From assembly GCA_017541325.1 (NCBI GenBank), contig JAFXZI010000003.1, positions 92,191 to 156,190 on the forward strand: DNA of 64,000 nt, written 5' to 3'. The position numbers and the translations under genes are program-made. Positions 10,409 to 20,786 of the stretch are shown piece after piece. The number at the start of each line of letters is the position of its first letter. Within the stretch, counting starts at the first letter, position 1. The DNA comes from Bacilli bacterium. GTDB taxonomy: Bacteria > Bacillota_I > Bacilli_A > RF39 > UBA660. The notes beneath the pieces are model-generated. The model was not told the DNA's origin, ran no database searches, and saw only the letters and a list, made by a program, of their open reading frames with translations.

Positions 10409-10803
10409 TTTGACTTTTTATTCTCTTTTTTTAATAAATCTCTAATTTCTTCAAGAAGAAGAACTTCATCAGATTTAGGTACAGGTGCATCGTCTTTTTT
10501 CTTTTTACCAACAGATAATACTTTATTAACAGCTTTTAATAATAAGAATAAAACGAATGCCATGATGACAAAGTTAATTATAGCAGTTAAAAATGCACCA
10601 TAATTGATGTATTGTCCTCCATATATTTTAACTTGTCCTCCAACTTCAGCACCACCAATACCATTTATTAATGGATTGATTACGTTCTCAGTTAAAGCTG
10701 TAACGATATTACCAAAAGCAGCTCCGATAATAACACCGATTGCCATATCCATAACGTTACCACGTAATATGAATTCTTTGAATTCTTTAACGAAATTTTT
10801 CAT
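10405..10803 (-). CDS. mscL: Large-conductance mechanosensitive channel MscL
   Basis: MscL is a homopentameric inner-membrane channel that releases solutes under hypo-osmotic shock. The 132-residue protein has the N-terminal amphipathic helix (FVKEFKEFILRGNVMDMAIGVIIG...), TM1 with the small-residue gate around residues 15-40, a periplasmic loop, TM2 (ALFLTAIINFVIMAFVLFLLL-like, ~70-95), and a C-terminal bundle helix EEIRDLLKK. GAGGTG lies upstream of the ATG. It is oriented against its neighbours and appears monocistronic. Confidence 0.97.
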   Translation of the reverse strand: MKNFVKEFKEFILRGNVMDMAIGVIIGAAFGNIVTALTENVINPLINGIGGAEVGGQVKIYGGQYINYGAFLTAIINFVIMAFVLFLLLKAVNKVLSVGKKKKDDAPVPKSDEVLLLEEIRDLLKKENKKSK

Positions 10804-10850
10804 TTTTTCACCTCTTTATATAGATTATAACACATTTTTATTCTTTTGTA

Positions 10851-10879
10851 TTGACTTTAAATTACCATTTTGATATATT
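10851..10879 (+). promoter_or_regulatory. Promoter of the str operon (rpsL-rpsG-fusA)
   Basis: TTGACT (10851-10856) and TATATT (10874-10879) have a 17-base spacer, just upstream of the rpsL leader. It is the strongest match in this gap. Confidence 0.75.
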
Positions 10880-10900
10880 ATCTATGTTTGTTGAATTAGG

Positions 10901-10956
10901 TTTTGCTGCGGCAAAATTTATATTTAATATTAAAAATGACACACCCGGAGATGTGT
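10901..10956 (+). promoter_or_regulatory. str operon leader with two hairpins
   Basis: The first hairpin is TTTTGC-TGCG-GCAAAA (10901-10916), with a four-base loop and an AT-rich stretch behind it. The second is ACACA (10939-10943) with TGTGT (10952-10956), enclosing CCCGGAGA, directly before the rpsL Shine-Dalgarno. From memory, an ACACACCCGGAGATGTGT-like leader precedes rpsL in many Bacillota. Whether it is bound by a ribosomal protein is not known to me. Confidence 0.5.
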
Positions 10957-10978
10957 AAAGAAAGGAGAATTGTTTTAT

Positions 10979-11392
10979 ATGACTACAATGAATCAATTAG
11001 TTAAAAAAGGTAGAGGTTCAAAAGTAAGAAAACCTAAATCACCTGTTTTAAGATATGGATTAAATAGTATTCAAAAGAAAAGAACTACACAAATATCACC
11101 ACAAAAACGTGGAGTATGTACTCGTGTTGGAACAATGACACCTAAGAAACCAAACTCAGCACTTCGTAAATATGCTCGTGTACGTTTAAGTAATGGTACT
11201 GAAGTAACATGCTATATTCCAGGAATTGGTCATAACTTACAAGAGCACAGCGTTGTTTTAATTCGTGGAGGACGTGTTAAAGACCTTATCGGAGTTCGTT
11301 ATCATATTATTAGAGGAACTTTAGATACTGCTGGTGTTAAAGATAGAAAAAAAGCTCGTAGTAAATACGGTGCAAAAAAACCAAAAAAATAA
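10979..11392 (+). CDS. rpsL: 30S ribosomal protein S12
   Basis: S12 lies at the decoding centre and its mutations cause streptomycin resistance. The 137-residue protein contains [15 protein letters not shown] and the [13 protein letters not shown] motif, with the streptomycin-sensitive Lys context intact. The start at 10979 ([13 protein letters not shown]) matches the usual M-P-T-I-NQL start and has AAAGGAG 11 bases upstream; the next ATG at 10988 is too far away. It is the first gene of the str operon. Confidence 0.98.
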   Translation: MTTMNQLVKKGRGSKVRKPKSPVLRYGLNSIQKKRTTQISPQKRGVCTRVGTMTPKKPNSALRKYARVRLSNGTEVTCYIPGIGHNLQEHSVVLIRGGRVKDLIGVRYHIIRGTLDTAGVKDRKKARSKYGAKKPKK

Positions 11393-11426
11393 AATTAGAT
11401 TAGATAGATAGAAAGGAGGATATATA

Positions 11427-11894
11427 ATGCGTAAGAGACGTGCGGTAAAAAGAGATGTTTTACCAGATCCTATATATAATTCAAAAATAATTACAAAATT
11501 AGTTAATACTATTATGTTAGATGGTAAAAAAGGAATTGCTCAAACTATACTTTATCAAGCATTTGATATGGTAAAAGAGAAAACTGGGGAAGATCCAATG
11601 GAAATATTCAACAAAGCAATGGAAAATATTACTCCTCAATTAGAAGTTAAATCTCGTAGAGTTGGTGGTTCTAACTATCAAGTACCAATCGAAGTAACTC
11701 CTGCAAGAGGACAAGCTTTAGCACTTCGTTGGTTAGTTAAATTTGCTAGAGATAGAGGAGGTCGTGGTATGGCCGAAAATTTAGCAAATGAATTAATAGA
11801 TGCTTCAAACGGAATGGGTGGAGCAGTTAAAAAACGTGAAGATACACATAGAATGGCAGAAGCTAATAAAGCATTTGCACATTATCGTTGGTAG
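11427..11894 (+). CDS. rpsG: 30S ribosomal protein S7
   Basis: S7 nucleates assembly of the 30S head and contacts mRNA in the E site. The 155-residue length is typical. It has the [20 protein letters not shown]-terminus and the basic [17 protein letters not shown] segment. AAAGGAGG precedes the ATG. Its stop is 15 bases before fusA, consistent with co-transcription. Confidence 0.98.
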   Translation: MRKRRAVKRDVLPDPIYNSKIITKLVNTIMLDGKKGIAQTILYQAFDMVKEKTGEDPMEIFNKAMENITPQLEVKSRRVGGSNYQVPIEVTPARGQALALRWLVKFARDRGGRGMAENLANELIDASNGMGGAVKKREDTHRMAEANKAFAHYRW

Positions 11895-11909
11895 AAAGGA
11901 GAGAATAGT

Positions 11910-13982
11910 ATGGCACGTGAAACATCATTATTACAAACAAGAAACTTTGGTATAATGGCGCATATCGATGCTGGTAAAACTACATGTACTGAACGTGTTT
12001 TATTCCATACACATAAGATTCATAAAATTGGTGAAACTCACGAAGGTGAATCTCAAATGGACTGGATGGAACAAGAAAAAGAACGTGGTATAACTATTAC
12101 TTCAGCAGCAACTACTGCTTACTGGAAAGGATATAGATTTAACATTATCGATACTCCAGGACACGTAGACTTTACTGTAGAAGTTAGTCGTAGTTTAAGA
12201 GTTCTAGACGGTGCTATTGCCCTTCTTGATGCTCAAGCTGGTGTTGAACCACAAACTGAAACTGTATGGCGTCAAGCTACTGAATTCAAAGTACCAAGAT
12301 TAATATTTGCTAATAAGATGGATAAGATGGGGGCAAACTTTGAATATACACTAGGAACAATTTCTTCAAGATTAGGTGTTAATGCTAAACCAATTGAATG
12401 GCCTATTGGAGCTGAAGATCAATTCAATGGTGTAATTGATTTAGTTACAATGAAAGCTTATCAATTTGATGGTAAAGAAGAAGAGGAAGCTAAAGAAATA
12501 GAAATTCCTGAAGATTTAAAAGCAATTGCTGAAGAAAAAAGAGCAGATTTAATTGAAACAATTGCTGTATATGACGAAGAATTAATGGAAAAATATTTAG
12601 AGGGAGAAGAACTTCCAGTAGATTTAATTAAAAAAGCTATTAGAAAAGGTACTCTAGATGTTGAATTCTTCCCAGTAATGTGTGGAACTGCTTTAGGGAA
12701 CATGGGTGTTAAACCACTTCTTGATGCAGTAATTGATTATTTACCATCTCCACTTGATGTTGAATCTATTAAAGGAACTGAACCAAGAACAGGAAATGAA
12801 ATAGAAAGACATCCTAGTGATGATGAACCATTTAGTTCATTAGCATTTAAAGTTATGACAGATCCATTTGTTGGACGTTTAACTTTCTTCAGAGTTTATT
12901 CAGGACACTTAAGTAGTGGTTCTTATGTAATGAACTCTAGTAAAGATACTAAAGAAAGAATTGGTCGTATTCTATTAATGCATGCTAATTCTCGTACAGA
13001 AATATCTGATGTATATACTGGAGATATAGCTGCAGCAGTAGGACTTAAAAATACAACTACTGGAGATACTTTATGTGATGAAAAGAAACAAATTATCTTA
13101 GAATCTATGGAGTTCCCAGAACCAGTTATTCAATTAGCTGTTGAACCAAAATCTAAAGCTGATCAAGATAAAATGGCTTTAGCTCTTCAAAAATTAGCTG
13201 AAGAGGATCCTACATTTAAAGTTTCAACTAATCATGAAACTGGACAAACTGTTATTGCTGGTATGGGTGAATTACACCTTGATGTATTAGTAGACAGAAT
13301 GAAAAGAGAATTCAATGTTGAAGCAAATATTGGACAACCACAAGTTGCTTATCGTGAAACAATTAAGAAAGCTGCTGATTGTGAAGGTAAGTATATTAAA
13401 CAATCTGGTGGACGTGGACAATATGGACATGTATGGATTAAATTTGAACCAAATCCTGATAAAGGATATGAATTCGTTGATGCTATTGTAGGTGGAGTTG
13501 TTCCAAGAGAATATATTCCTGTAACTGATAAAGGACTACAAGAAGCATTAGAAAGTGGTGTTTTAGCAGGATACCCAATGATAGACGTTAAAGCTACTCT
13601 ATTTGATGGATCATACCATGAAGTAGACTCTAGTGAAATGGCATTCAAAATTGCTGCTAGTATGGCTTTAAAAGAAGCTAAAAACAAATGTGATCCTGTA
13701 TTACTTGAGCCAATCATGAAAGTAGATGTAACTGTACCAGATGAATATTTTGGTAACGTTATGGGAGACATTACAAGCCGTAGAGGTAAACCATTAGGAC
13801 AAGAAAATGTTGGTAATGCTATTAGATTATCAGCAATGGTACCTTTAGCTGAAATGTTTGGATATGCTACAAGCTTAAGAAGTAATTCACAAGGAAGAGG
13901 AAACTTCGTTATGACATTCGATCATTATGAAGAAGTTCCTAAAAATATTGCCGAAACAATTATTAAGAAAAACGGAAACTAG
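11910..13982 (+). CDS. fusA: Translation elongation factor G
   Basis: EF-G is the GTPase that drives translocation and, with RRF, ribosome recycling. The 690-residue protein has the G1 P-loop AHIDAGKTT, switch [10 protein letters not shown], and NKMD at G4, followed by domains II-V with the GGRGQYGHV region of domain IV. The length is normal for the family. It is the third gene of the str operon. A weak ACAAGA/TCTTGT hairpin lies between it and tuf. Confidence 0.98.
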   Translation: MARETSLLQTRNFGIMAHIDAGKTTCTERVLFHTHKIHKIGETHEGESQMDWMEQEKERGITITSAATTAYWKGYRFNIIDTPGHVDFTVEVSRSLRVLDGAIALLDAQAGVEPQTETVWRQATEFKVPRLIFANKMDKMGANFEYTLGTISSRLGVNAKPIEWPIGAEDQFNGVIDLVTMKAYQFDGKEEEEAKEIEIPEDLKAIAEEKRADLIETIAVYDEELMEKYLEGEELPVDLIKKAIRKGTLDVEFFPVMCGTALGNMGVKPLLDAVIDYLPSPLDVESIKGTEPRTGNEIERHPSDDEPFSSLAFKVMTDPFVGRLTFFRVYSGHLSSGSYVMNSSKDTKERIGRILLMHANSRTEISDVYTGDIAAAVGLKNTTTGDTLCDEKKQIILESMEFPEPVIQLAVEPKSKADQDKMALALQKLAEEDPTFKVSTNHETGQTVIAGMGELHLDVLVDRMKREFNVEANIGQPQVAYRETIKKAADCEGKYIKQSGGRGQYGHVWIKFEPNPDKGYEFVDAIVGGVVPREYIPVTDKGLQEALESGVLAGYPMIDVKATLFDGSYHEVDSSEMAFKIAASMALKEAKNKCDPVLLEPIMKVDVTVPDEYFGNVMGDITSRRGKPLGQENVGNAIRLSAMVPLAEMFGYATSLRSNSQGRGNFVMTFDHYEEVPKNIAETIIKKNGN

Positions 13983-14022
13983 TATAATTACAAGATTAGT
14001 CTTGTATTATAAATAAAAATAG

Positions 14023-14051
14023 TTGATAAAAATTCAATTATTAGATAAAAT
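14023..14051 (+). promoter_or_regulatory. Promoter for tuf
   Basis: TTGATA (14023-14028) and TAAAAT (14046-14051) have a 17-base spacer, in the gap between fusA and tuf. It allows tuf to be expressed at higher level than the rest of the operon. Confidence 0.65.
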
Positions 14052-14081
14052 AAAGTAGTAATTAAAAAAGGAGGAATAATT

Positions 14082-15266
14082 ATGGCAAAAGAAAAATTTG
14101 ACAGAAGCAAACCACATGTTAATATTGGTACTATCGGACATGTTGACCATGGTAAAACAACATTAACTGCTGCTATTACAAAGAGACAATCTGAAAAATT
14201 TGGTGGAGAATTCGTTGATTATGCAAATATCGACAAAGCACCAGAAGAAAGAGAACGTGGTATTACAATTAATACTGCCCATGTAGAGTATCAAACAGAA
14301 ACTCGTCACTATGCCCATGTAGACTGCCCAGGACATGCTGACTACGTTAAAAACATGATCACAGGAGCTGCTCAAATGGATGGAGCAATCTTAGTTATTG
14401 CTGCTACAGATGGACCAATGCAACAAACTCGTGAACATATCTTATTATCTCGTCAAGTTGGTGTACCAAGAATGGTAGTATTCTTAAATAAATGTGATCA
14501 AGTTGATGATCCAGAACTTTTAGACTTAGTTGAAATGGAAGTTCGTGAATTATTAAATGAATACGATTATGATGGAGACAATACTCCAATTATCAGAGGA
14601 TCTGCATTAAAAGCTCTTGAAGGAGATCCTGATGCTGTTAAAGCAATTGATGACTTAATGGATGCTGTTGATACATGGATTCCAACTCCAGAACGTGATA
14701 CTGACAAACCATTCTTAATGAGTATTGAAGACGTATTTACAATCACTGGACGTGGAACTGTTGTTACTGGACGTGTTGAAAGAGGAAAAATTACATTAAA
14801 TGAACCAGTTGAAATCGTTGGTATTAAACCTACTAAATCAACAGTTGTAACTGGAATCGAAATGTTCAGAAAACAATTAGACGCTGCTCAAGCAGGAGAC
14901 AATGCAGGTATCTTATTACGTGGTATTGCTCGTGAAGAAGTTGAACGTGGACAAGTTTTAGCTAAACCAGGAAGTGTTACACCTCATAAGAAATTTACTG
15001 CACAAGTATATGTTCTTACTAAAGAAGAAGGTGGAAGACATACTCCATTCTTTGCTAACTATAGACCACAATTCTATTTCAGAACTACAGATGTTACTGG
15101 TGTAATTGAATTACCAGCTGGTGTTGATATGGTTATGCCTGGAGACAATGTAGAAATTACTGTTGAATTAATTCACCCAATTGCTATCGAAAATGGTACT
15201 AAATTCTCTATCCGTGAAGGTGGAAGAACTGTTGGTGCTGGTAATGTTACATCAATTGTTGAATAA
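14082..15266 (+). CDS. tuf: Translation elongation factor Tu
   Basis: EF-Tu delivers aminoacyl-tRNA to the ribosomal A site. The 394-residue protein has GHVDHGKTT (G1), [16 protein letters not shown] (G3) and NKCD (G4), followed by beta-barrel domains 2 and 3 ending in [15 protein letters not shown]. The ATG has AGGAGG upstream. It is followed by a strong terminator, closing the str region. Confidence 0.99.
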   Translation: MAKEKFDRSKPHVNIGTIGHVDHGKTTLTAAITKRQSEKFGGEFVDYANIDKAPEERERGITINTAHVEYQTETRHYAHVDCPGHADYVKNMITGAAQMDGAILVIAATDGPMQQTREHILLSRQVGVPRMVVFLNKCDQVDDPELLDLVEMEVRELLNEYDYDGDNTPIIRGSALKALEGDPDAVKAIDDLMDAVDTWIPTPERDTDKPFLMSIEDVFTITGRGTVVTGRVERGKITLNEPVEIVGIKPTKSTVVTGIEMFRKQLDAAQAGDNAGILLRGIAREEVERGQVLAKPGSVTPHKKFTAQVYVLTKEEGGRHTPFFANYRPQFYFRTTDVTGVIELPAGVDMVMPGDNVEITVELIHPIAIENGTKFSIREGGRTVGAGNVTSIVE

Positions 15267-15279
15267 TTTATAGTTAATT

Positions 15280-15306
15280 AAAAAGCTTCAAATGAAGCTT
15301 TTTTTA
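15280..15306 (+). terminator. tuf terminator
   Basis: AAAGCTTC-AAAT-GAAGCTTT is followed by a T-run, 14 bases after the stop. Confidence 0.9.
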
Positions 15307-15311
15307 TTGCA

Positions 15312-15339
15312 TAAAAAAACAGATTTAATAATCTGTTTT
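15312..15339 (-). terminator. Terminator of the FemAB-family gene
   Basis: AACAGATT-TAAT-AATCTGTT is an inverted repeat with a T-run on the minus strand, 6 bases beyond the minus-strand stop. Confidence 0.85.
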
Positions 15340-15344
15340 ATTAC

Positions 15345-16580
15345 TTATTTCTTAACATTTTTATATAGAGAATAAATTGCATTATTAACAACCAAGTTAA
15401 ACTCTCCAATATATTCATATGCTACTGCATTATATCCAAATTTCATTTCGTTTAATCCTCTATATTGATTTTGTTTTGGATCAAATACACCTGCTATAGC
15501 ATTCATATTAAATGCTTGAATATTACTTGCAGCATATTTTTCTATTATTTTCCATTTAATTAAATAGTTAGAACATAAATTTGGATACCTTCTATCATAT
15601 CCTTCTACTAATAAGAATAGCTTGTTTTTTAGTTTTAGTACTATATCACAACCAACTACTAAACCGTCTGGATTATCTCTTAATAATTGAGTAGCTTCTA
15701 CCATATATTTTTTATATGAACTAAGAAGTTTATCTGATTCCATCTTTTTATTTAGAATTGCACTCATATTTTTACCTTTATAACCATTATTTTGAATTAT
15801 ATTAGTTAAATAATCATTTAATTCAAGTTCCTTTTCATAAAGGTATTTTGTATTTTCAACATAAGTTTTAGTATTAATTTTTGCATAGTATATTTCCAAG
15901 TTATCTCCAAATAATCTATGAAATTCTTCATAATATTTTAAGTTAACTGTATCTTTATCTTGTATAAGATGATAAATACTAGCAAAATCATATTTATTAT
16001 CTTTATATATACTTAAACCATATTTAGTGGCTTTTCTAAGTTTATTACGTGTTTGTTTAGTAAGTTCTTTAAATAATTGATTTGTGCTTTTTCTTAAATC
16101 AAGTTCTGCTTCCCAACGAGGTTTTACAGATTCAAAGTATGAATTAAATCCACAGTGAGTAAATCCAGCATTTTTAAGAATATTTAATACTTGATTAATA
16201 TTATTGTTTTGAGCAAGTATTCTACCATGTTTATCTCTTTTACTACATACTATTAATGGATCCATTTTAAATAGCAAGAAATGTTCTTTATTTAAAAATG
16301 ATTTTAATTCTTTTAAAGCACTTGATACAAGTTGTGCATCATTATAATTAATTATTAATCCTCTTGGAGAATAAGCATATTTGTAACCCATAAAAATAGG
16401 CTTACTAAAAAGCAGCATTGCTCCTACAAGGTTACCGTTTTCTTCAAATCCAACATATTCGTCTTGAAGTCCGAATTTGTTTAATAGACGCCCGTATCCA
16501 GCTGTTTGGTAGTAACTACAGAAGTTAATACTAATAATAAATTTATCAAAAGTACTAGGATCTAACTTAACTACTTTCAT
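15345..16580 (-). CDS. FemAB/FemX-family peptidoglycan cross-bridge aminoacyltransferase
   Basis: This family adds amino acids from aminoacyl-tRNA to the lysine side chain of lipid II, building the interpeptide bridge. The 411-residue length and features fit Fem transferases: the N-terminal half with YSPRGLIINY, the ELTKQTRNKLRKATKYGL substrate-domain motif near residue 180, and the C-terminal YNLIKWKIIEKYAASN-like and AGVFDPKQNQYRGLNEMKFGYNA motifs close to the end. The latter is the classic Fem GxFKxxFG-type region. A GGAGGGGAAGG sequence precedes the ATG. It is a lone gene on the minus strand. The amino acid added cannot be told from sequence alone. Confidence 0.88.
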   Translation of the reverse strand: MKVVKLDPSTFDKFIISINFCSYYQTAGYGRLLNKFGLQDEYVGFEENGNLVGAMLLFSKPIFMGYKYAYSPRGLIINYNDAQLVSSALKELKSFLNKEHFLLFKMDPLIVCSKRDKHGRILAQNNNINQVLNILKNAGFTHCGFNSYFESVKPRWEAELDLRKSTNQLFKELTKQTRNKLRKATKYGLSIYKDNKYDFASIYHLIQDKDTVNLKYYEEFHRLFGDNLEIYYAKINTKTYVENTKYLYEKELELNDYLTNIIQNNGYKGKNMSAILNKKMESDKLLSSYKKYMVEATQLLRDNPDGLVVGCDIVLKLKNKLFLLVEGYDRRYPNLCSNYLIKWKIIEKYAASNIQAFNMNAIAGVFDPKQNQYRGLNEMKFGYNAVAYEYIGEFNLVVNNAIYSLYKNVKK

Positions 16581-16641
16581 GCCTTCCCCTCCAATAATAA
16601 CATTATATCATAGAAAGACTATAAAAAGAACTAGGTAATAT

Positions 16642-16670
16642 TTGATTTTTTTTCAAAAATATGTTAAATT
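16642..16670 (+). promoter_or_regulatory. Promoter for secG
   Basis: TTGATT (16642-16647) and TAAATT (16665-16670) have a 17-base spacer and an extended -10 TG. The secG ATG lies 24 bases downstream. Confidence 0.6.
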
Positions 16671-16693
16671 AGATGAGCAGAGGAGGGAAAAAG

Positions 16694-16909
16694 ATGCAAG
16701 TATTTTTAATTATTATATCAATTGCCCTAATAGCTATAGTATTATTACAAAGTAATAAAGCAGAAGATGCTGCCCAAATTATTTCTGGTGGAGATTCTGA
16801 TTTGTTTAGTCAAAGAAAAGAAAGAGGTTCTGAACTATTTATAAGTAGATTAACATTAGTTTTAGGATTAGTATTCTTTGTTATTAGTTTAGTAATGGAA
16901 TTTATGTAG
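16694..16909 (+). CDS. secG: Preprotein translocase subunit SecG
   Basis: SecG is the small accessory subunit of the SecYEG channel. The 71-residue protein has two hydrophobic segments (MQVFLIIISIALIAIVLLQ and RLTLVLGLVFFVISLVMEF) separated by a polar loop with SGG and LFSQRKERG, the usual SecG pattern. The ATG at 16694 is chosen because AGGAGGG lies 6 bases upstream; an in-frame TTG/ATG-type start further up would place the Shine-Dalgarno inside the gene. The secG-rnr-smpB-ssrA order is conserved in Bacillota. Confidence 0.95.
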   Translation: MQVFLIIISIALIAIVLLQSNKAEDAAQIISGGDSDLFSQRKERGSELFISRLTLVLGLVFFVISLVMEFM

Positions 16910-16931
16910 ACTTGAAAAAGTCTTTTTTTTT
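16908..16931 (+). terminator. secG terminator
   Basis: AGACTT-GAAA-AAGTCT followed by eight or more T overlaps the last bases of secG. Confidence 0.9.
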
Positions 16932-16989
16932 GTAAAAAATTAGTAATTTATGAGTAAATATAATATAATTAACATAGAAGAGGTGTGCT

Positions 16990-19119
16990 ATGAAAGAAAA
17001 GATACTAGAAGTAATGAAAAATACAAATAAAGCATTAACTATTGCTGAGATAGACAATAAATTAGGTATTAATAATATAGAAGATACAAAACTATTAAAT
17101 GATTCTTTAAAAGAATTAGAAGAAGCAGGAGATATTTATAGATCTAATAAAGATAGATATATGATATTTGAAAATGGACCATTAAAAAAGGGTGTAATAA
17201 GTATAAACAAAAAGGGATTTGGTTTTGTTGAAGTAGAAGGAATGGATGATATATTTGTATCTGCTGATAATATTAATGGTGCTGTTCAAAAAGATTTAGT
17301 AGTAGTAGAAATACTACAAAGAAAAGATGATGGAAAAATAGAAGGAAGAGTAGTAAGAGTAATAAAACGTGAATTAAATACCATTGTTGGAGAAGTACTA
17401 TTTAAAAAGAAAGATATCTATGTTATTCCTGATGATGAAAGAATAAAACTTGAACTTATAATAGATAGAAATAAGAAAGATAATCTTGGTTTAGTAGATG
17501 GTCATAAAGTAGTTGTATCATTAAAAAAACAAGTTAATAAAGAAAAATATTTATGTAAGTTAGATAAGATAATTGGTCATAAAAATGATCCAGGAGTAGA
17601 TATATTATCAATTATTTATGATCATAATATTAAAGATACATTTGATCCCGAAACATTAGATGAATTATCTGATATTCCAGAAGAAGTAAGTGAAAAAGAT
17701 CTTGTTGGTAGAAAAGATTTAACTGGAGAAATGATATTTACTATTGATGGAGATGATACAAAAGATATAGATGATGCGATTTCACTAGATATTCTAGAAA
17801 ATGGACATTATAAACTTGGAGTACATATTGCTGATGTATCATATTATTCAAAAGAAGGTAGTGCGCTAGATAAAGAAGCAGCTTTACGTGGTACAAGTGT
17901 TTATTTAGTTGATAGAGTTATTCCAATGTATCCACATAAATTATCTAATGGAATATGTTCATTAAATCCAAATGTAGTAAGACTTGCTATTTCTTGTGTA
18001 ATGGAAATAGATGAAAAAGGAAATACAGTTGACTATGAGATTTTTGAAAGTTATATTAAATCTCGTATTCAAATGACTTATAAAAAAGTAAATAAAGTTA
18101 TTGAAGAAGATATTATTCCTGAAGGATATGAAGAGTTTGCAGATAAATTAAAAGAAATGAATGAATTATCTAAAATAATTCGTAAGAATAAAGATGAAAG
18201 AGGATATATTAATTTTGATGTAGATGAAGCTAAAATCTTAGTTGATGAGAATTGTCATCCAATAGATGTAGTTCTTCGTAATCGTGGTCGTGGAGAGAAT
18301 ATGATTGAAGACTTTATGATTTGTGCTAATGAATGTGTTGCAACTCATATATTCTATATGCAACTTCCATTTATTTATCGTGTTCATGAAGAACCAAAAG
18401 AAGAAAAAATTAGTAATTATATGTCTTATCTTGCTGCTATGGGAATTCAAGTTAATGGTAAAGTTAATGATGTTAGACCAAAGACAATGCAAAGATTATT
18501 AAAAAGTCTAGAAGGAAATCCAAAATATCCAATTCTTGCTGATCAATTATTAAGAAGTATGCAAAAAGCTATATATTTACCTGAAAACTTAGGACACTAT
18601 GGACTAGCTAGTAAATGTTATACTCATTTTACTAGTCCAATTAGACGTTATCCAGATACAACTGTTCATAGATTATTAAGAACATATCTTTTTAAAGGAG
18701 AAATAAGTCAAGAAACAGTTAAAAAATGGGAAATGAAACTTCCTGAAATAGCTGATCATTCATCTGAAATGGAAAGAGAATCAATTGAATGTGAAAGAGA
18801 TGTAGATGATATGAAAATGGCAGAATATATGGAAGACCATATTGGAGATGAATTTGAAGGAATGATTTCAGGTGTTGCAAACTTTGGTATGTTTGTAAGA
18901 CTTCCTAATTTAATTGAAGGAATGGTAAGAATTACAGATATGAATGATTACTATAAATATGATGAAATAAGTCAAACTTTAACTGGAGAGAAAAAACATA
19001 AAAGATATTCTTTAGGAGATCAAGTTAGAGTTAAAGTAATAAATGCTTCTAAAGAAGCAAGGTCAATAGATTTTGCATTAGTAGAGGGGGATAGTAATGA
19101 AGAGGAGAAGAAAGGTTAA
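16990..19119 (+). CDS. rnr: Ribonuclease R
   Basis: RNase R is a 3'-5' exoribonuclease that degrades structured RNA and works with SmpB-tmRNA on non-stop mRNA. The 709 residues comprise an N-terminal winged helix (residues ~1-60), cold-shock/OB domains (~70-220), the RNB catalytic domain with FTIDGDDTKDIDDAISL carrying the Mg-binding aspartates, and a C-terminal S1 domain (GMISGVANFGMFVRL). AGAGGTG lies 6 bases before the ATG. Its end overlaps the next gene by 23 bases, so it is translationally coupled to the CapA-like gene. Confidence 0.97.
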   Translation: MKEKILEVMKNTNKALTIAEIDNKLGINNIEDTKLLNDSLKELEEAGDIYRSNKDRYMIFENGPLKKGVISINKKGFGFVEVEGMDDIFVSADNINGAVQKDLVVVEILQRKDDGKIEGRVVRVIKRELNTIVGEVLFKKKDIYVIPDDERIKLELIIDRNKKDNLGLVDGHKVVVSLKKQVNKEKYLCKLDKIIGHKNDPGVDILSIIYDHNIKDTFDPETLDELSDIPEEVSEKDLVGRKDLTGEMIFTIDGDDTKDIDDAISLDILENGHYKLGVHIADVSYYSKEGSALDKEAALRGTSVYLVDRVIPMYPHKLSNGICSLNPNVVRLAISCVMEIDEKGNTVDYEIFESYIKSRIQMTYKKVNKVIEEDIIPEGYEEFADKLKEMNELSKIIRKNKDERGYINFDVDEAKILVDENCHPIDVVLRNRGRGENMIEDFMICANECVATHIFYMQLPFIYRVHEEPKEEKISNYMSYLAAMGIQVNGKVNDVRPKTMQRLLKSLEGNPKYPILADQLLRSMQKAIYLPENLGHYGLASKCYTHFTSPIRRYPDTTVHRLLRTYLFKGEISQETVKKWEMKLPEIADHSSEMERESIECERDVDDMKMAEYMEDHIGDEFEGMISGVANFGMFVRLPNLIEGMVRITDMNDYYKYDEISQTLTGEKKHKRYSLGDQVRVKVINASKEARSIDFALVEGDSNEEEKKG

Positions 19120-20299
19120 ATTAAAAAGAAAATCTTGGATACTATTATATTTATTTGTATTAGTATTTAGTACTATATTTGGATTTTTATTATTTCATAA
19201 GAAAGCAGTACCAATACTAGACAAAAAGGAAGAATTAAAGACGGATGTAGAAATATATCCGATAAAAGAGGAAAAATTATCTATTGTAATGGTTGGAGAT
19301 TGTTTAATACATCCTCCTATATATGAAGATGCCTATAAAAATGGAGTATATGATTTTAAACCTATGTTATCTTTAATTAAACCTATTGTTAGTAAATATG
19401 ATTTAGCATATTATAATCAAGAATCTATTCTTGCTGGTAATAAGAATTTTAAATTAAGTGGATATCCTCAATTTAATTCACCACAAGAAGTAGGAGATGC
19501 TTTTATAGATGCAGGATTTAATTTAGTTAGTTTAGCTAATAATCATACTTTAGATAAGTATGAAAAAGGAGTTAAGTCTTCTGTTGAATATTGGAAAACC
19601 AAAAATGTTTATTGGACAGGACAAGCATTATCAGAAGAAGAAAGAACTAAAAATATTAGAGTAGAAGAAAAAAATGGAATTAAATATGCATTTTTAGCTT
19701 ATACTACTCAAACTAATGGACTTTTACCTCCTAAAGGGAAAGAATATTTAACTAATATCTATTCACCAGAAAAAGCTAAAAAAGACATAGACTTGATAAA
19801 AGATAAAGTAGATGTTATATTAGTTGCTATGCACTGGGGAGTAGAATATCAAACTAGTGGAGTAGCACAAGAACAAAAGACAATAGCGAAGTATTTAGCA
19901 AGTTTAGGAGTAGATATTATTATTGGAGCCCACCCACATGTAGTGCAACCAGCTGAATATATAGATGATACTTTAGTTATTTATTCACTAGGTAACTTTG
20001 TAGCAAGTCAAAGTAATAATACAGGAGCAACTGCTGCTGAAAAAGCTACTGGACTTATGATGAGTGCTAATATAATTAAAACTACTGATACTAAAACTGG
20101 TAAATCTGAAATAAAAGTAGTAGATCCAACTGCAAGTTTTACTTATGCATATAAAACTGCTGCTAAGAAGAATTATAAGATTTATCCATATAATAAATTA
20201 AATAATAATTTATTTCCTGGGTATAAAAATCAATATGAAAAACTAAAGAAAAGGATGACTAGTTTAGATAGTAGTATTAAAGTTGAAGATATAGGGTGA
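19097..20299 (+). CDS. CapA-like membrane-anchored metallophosphatase-fold protein
   Basis: The protein belongs to the PGA_cap family (poly-gamma-glutamate synthesis protein CapA-like), whose fold is that of a calcineurin-type metallophosphoesterase. It has an N-terminal anchor helix (residues ~12-27, LYLFVLVFSTIFGFLLF), then VMVGDCLIHPP, YNQES, LANNHTLDKYEKG, AMHWGVEY, GAHPHVVQP and YSLGNFVASQ, the conserved metal-binding blocks in order. The catalytic part faces outside. No capB/capC partners are nearby, so a poly-glutamate capsule is not implied; many such proteins have unknown substrates. GAGGGGG lies inside the rnr end before the ATG. Confidence 0.85.
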   Translation: MKRRRKVKLKRKSWILLYLFVLVFSTIFGFLLFHKKAVPILDKKEELKTDVEIYPIKEEKLSIVMVGDCLIHPPIYEDAYKNGVYDFKPMLSLIKPIVSKYDLAYYNQESILAGNKNFKLSGYPQFNSPQEVGDAFIDAGFNLVSLANNHTLDKYEKGVKSSVEYWKTKNVYWTGQALSEEERTKNIRVEEKNGIKYAFLAYTTQTNGLLPPKGKEYLTNIYSPEKAKKDIDLIKDKVDVILVAMHWGVEYQTSGVAQEQKTIAKYLASLGVDIIIGAHPHVVQPAEYIDDTLVIYSLGNFVASQSNNTGATAAEKATGLMMSANIIKTTDTKTGKSEIKVVDPTASFTYAYKTAAKKNYKIYPYNKLNNNLFPGYKNQYEKLKKRMTSLDSSIKVEDIG

Positions 20300-20303
20300 T
20301 GCT

Positions 20304-20744
20304 ATGGAAATATTAAACAGAAAAGCAAGACATGACTATTTCATAGAAGATGAATATGAATGTGGATTAGTGCTTACTGGAACAGAAATAAAATCAATTA
20401 GAGAAGGTAAATGTAATATAGGAGATTCTTATGCTATAGTTAGAAATGGAGAATTGTTCATAGTAAATATGTTTATTTCTCATTATGATAAAGGTAATAT
20501 ATTTAATCATGATGAGTCCCGTTCTAGAAAGTTATTAATGCATAAAGATGAAATAAAAAAACTTAATAATAAAATAAAACTAGATGGATATACTCTTATT
20601 CCTTTAAAAGTATATTTTAAAAAGAATATTGCAAAAGTATCTTTAGGATTATGTAAAGGTAAAAAGAACTTTGATAAAAGAGAAACTATAAAAGAAAGAG
20701 ATATTAAAAGACAAATTGATAGGAAACTAAAAAAAGGCTTCTAA
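20304..20744 (+). CDS. smpB: SsrA-binding protein SmpB
   Basis: SmpB is the tmRNA partner that mimics a codon-anticodon pair in trans-translation. The 146-residue protein shows NRKARHDYFIEDEYECGLVLTGTEIKS at the start, the SLGLCKGKKNFDKRETIKERD core, and a basic C-terminal tail. It begins 4 bases after the CapA-like stop with GGGTGAT before the ATG. It sits directly upstream of ssrA. Confidence 0.98.
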   Translation: MEILNRKARHDYFIEDEYECGLVLTGTEIKSIREGKCNIGDSYAIVRNGELFIVNMFISHYDKGNIFNHDESRSRKLLMHKDEIKKLNNKIKLDGYTLIPLKVYFKKNIAKVSLGLCKGKKNFDKRETIKERDIKRQIDRKLKKGF

Positions 20745-20745
20745 T

Positions 20746-20774
20746 TTGTCTTTTTTTATTACTTATGATATAAT
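20746..20774 (+). promoter_or_regulatory. Promoter of ssrA
   Basis: TTGTCT (20746-20751) and consensus TATAAT (20769-20774) have a 17-base spacer and an upstream TG (extended -10). It lies 12 bases before the tmRNA 5' end. Confidence 0.85.
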
Positions 20775-20786
20775 TTATACACATAT

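Noticed and set aside
12461..13771. Minus-strand open frames inside fusA
   Set aside because: Shadows of a highly conserved gene; no Shine-Dalgarno, Ser/Pro-rich translations typical of antisense frames in AT-rich DNA.
19097..20299. Poly-gamma-glutamate capsule locus
   Set aside because: Only a CapA-like gene is present between rnr and smpB; no capB, capC or capE.
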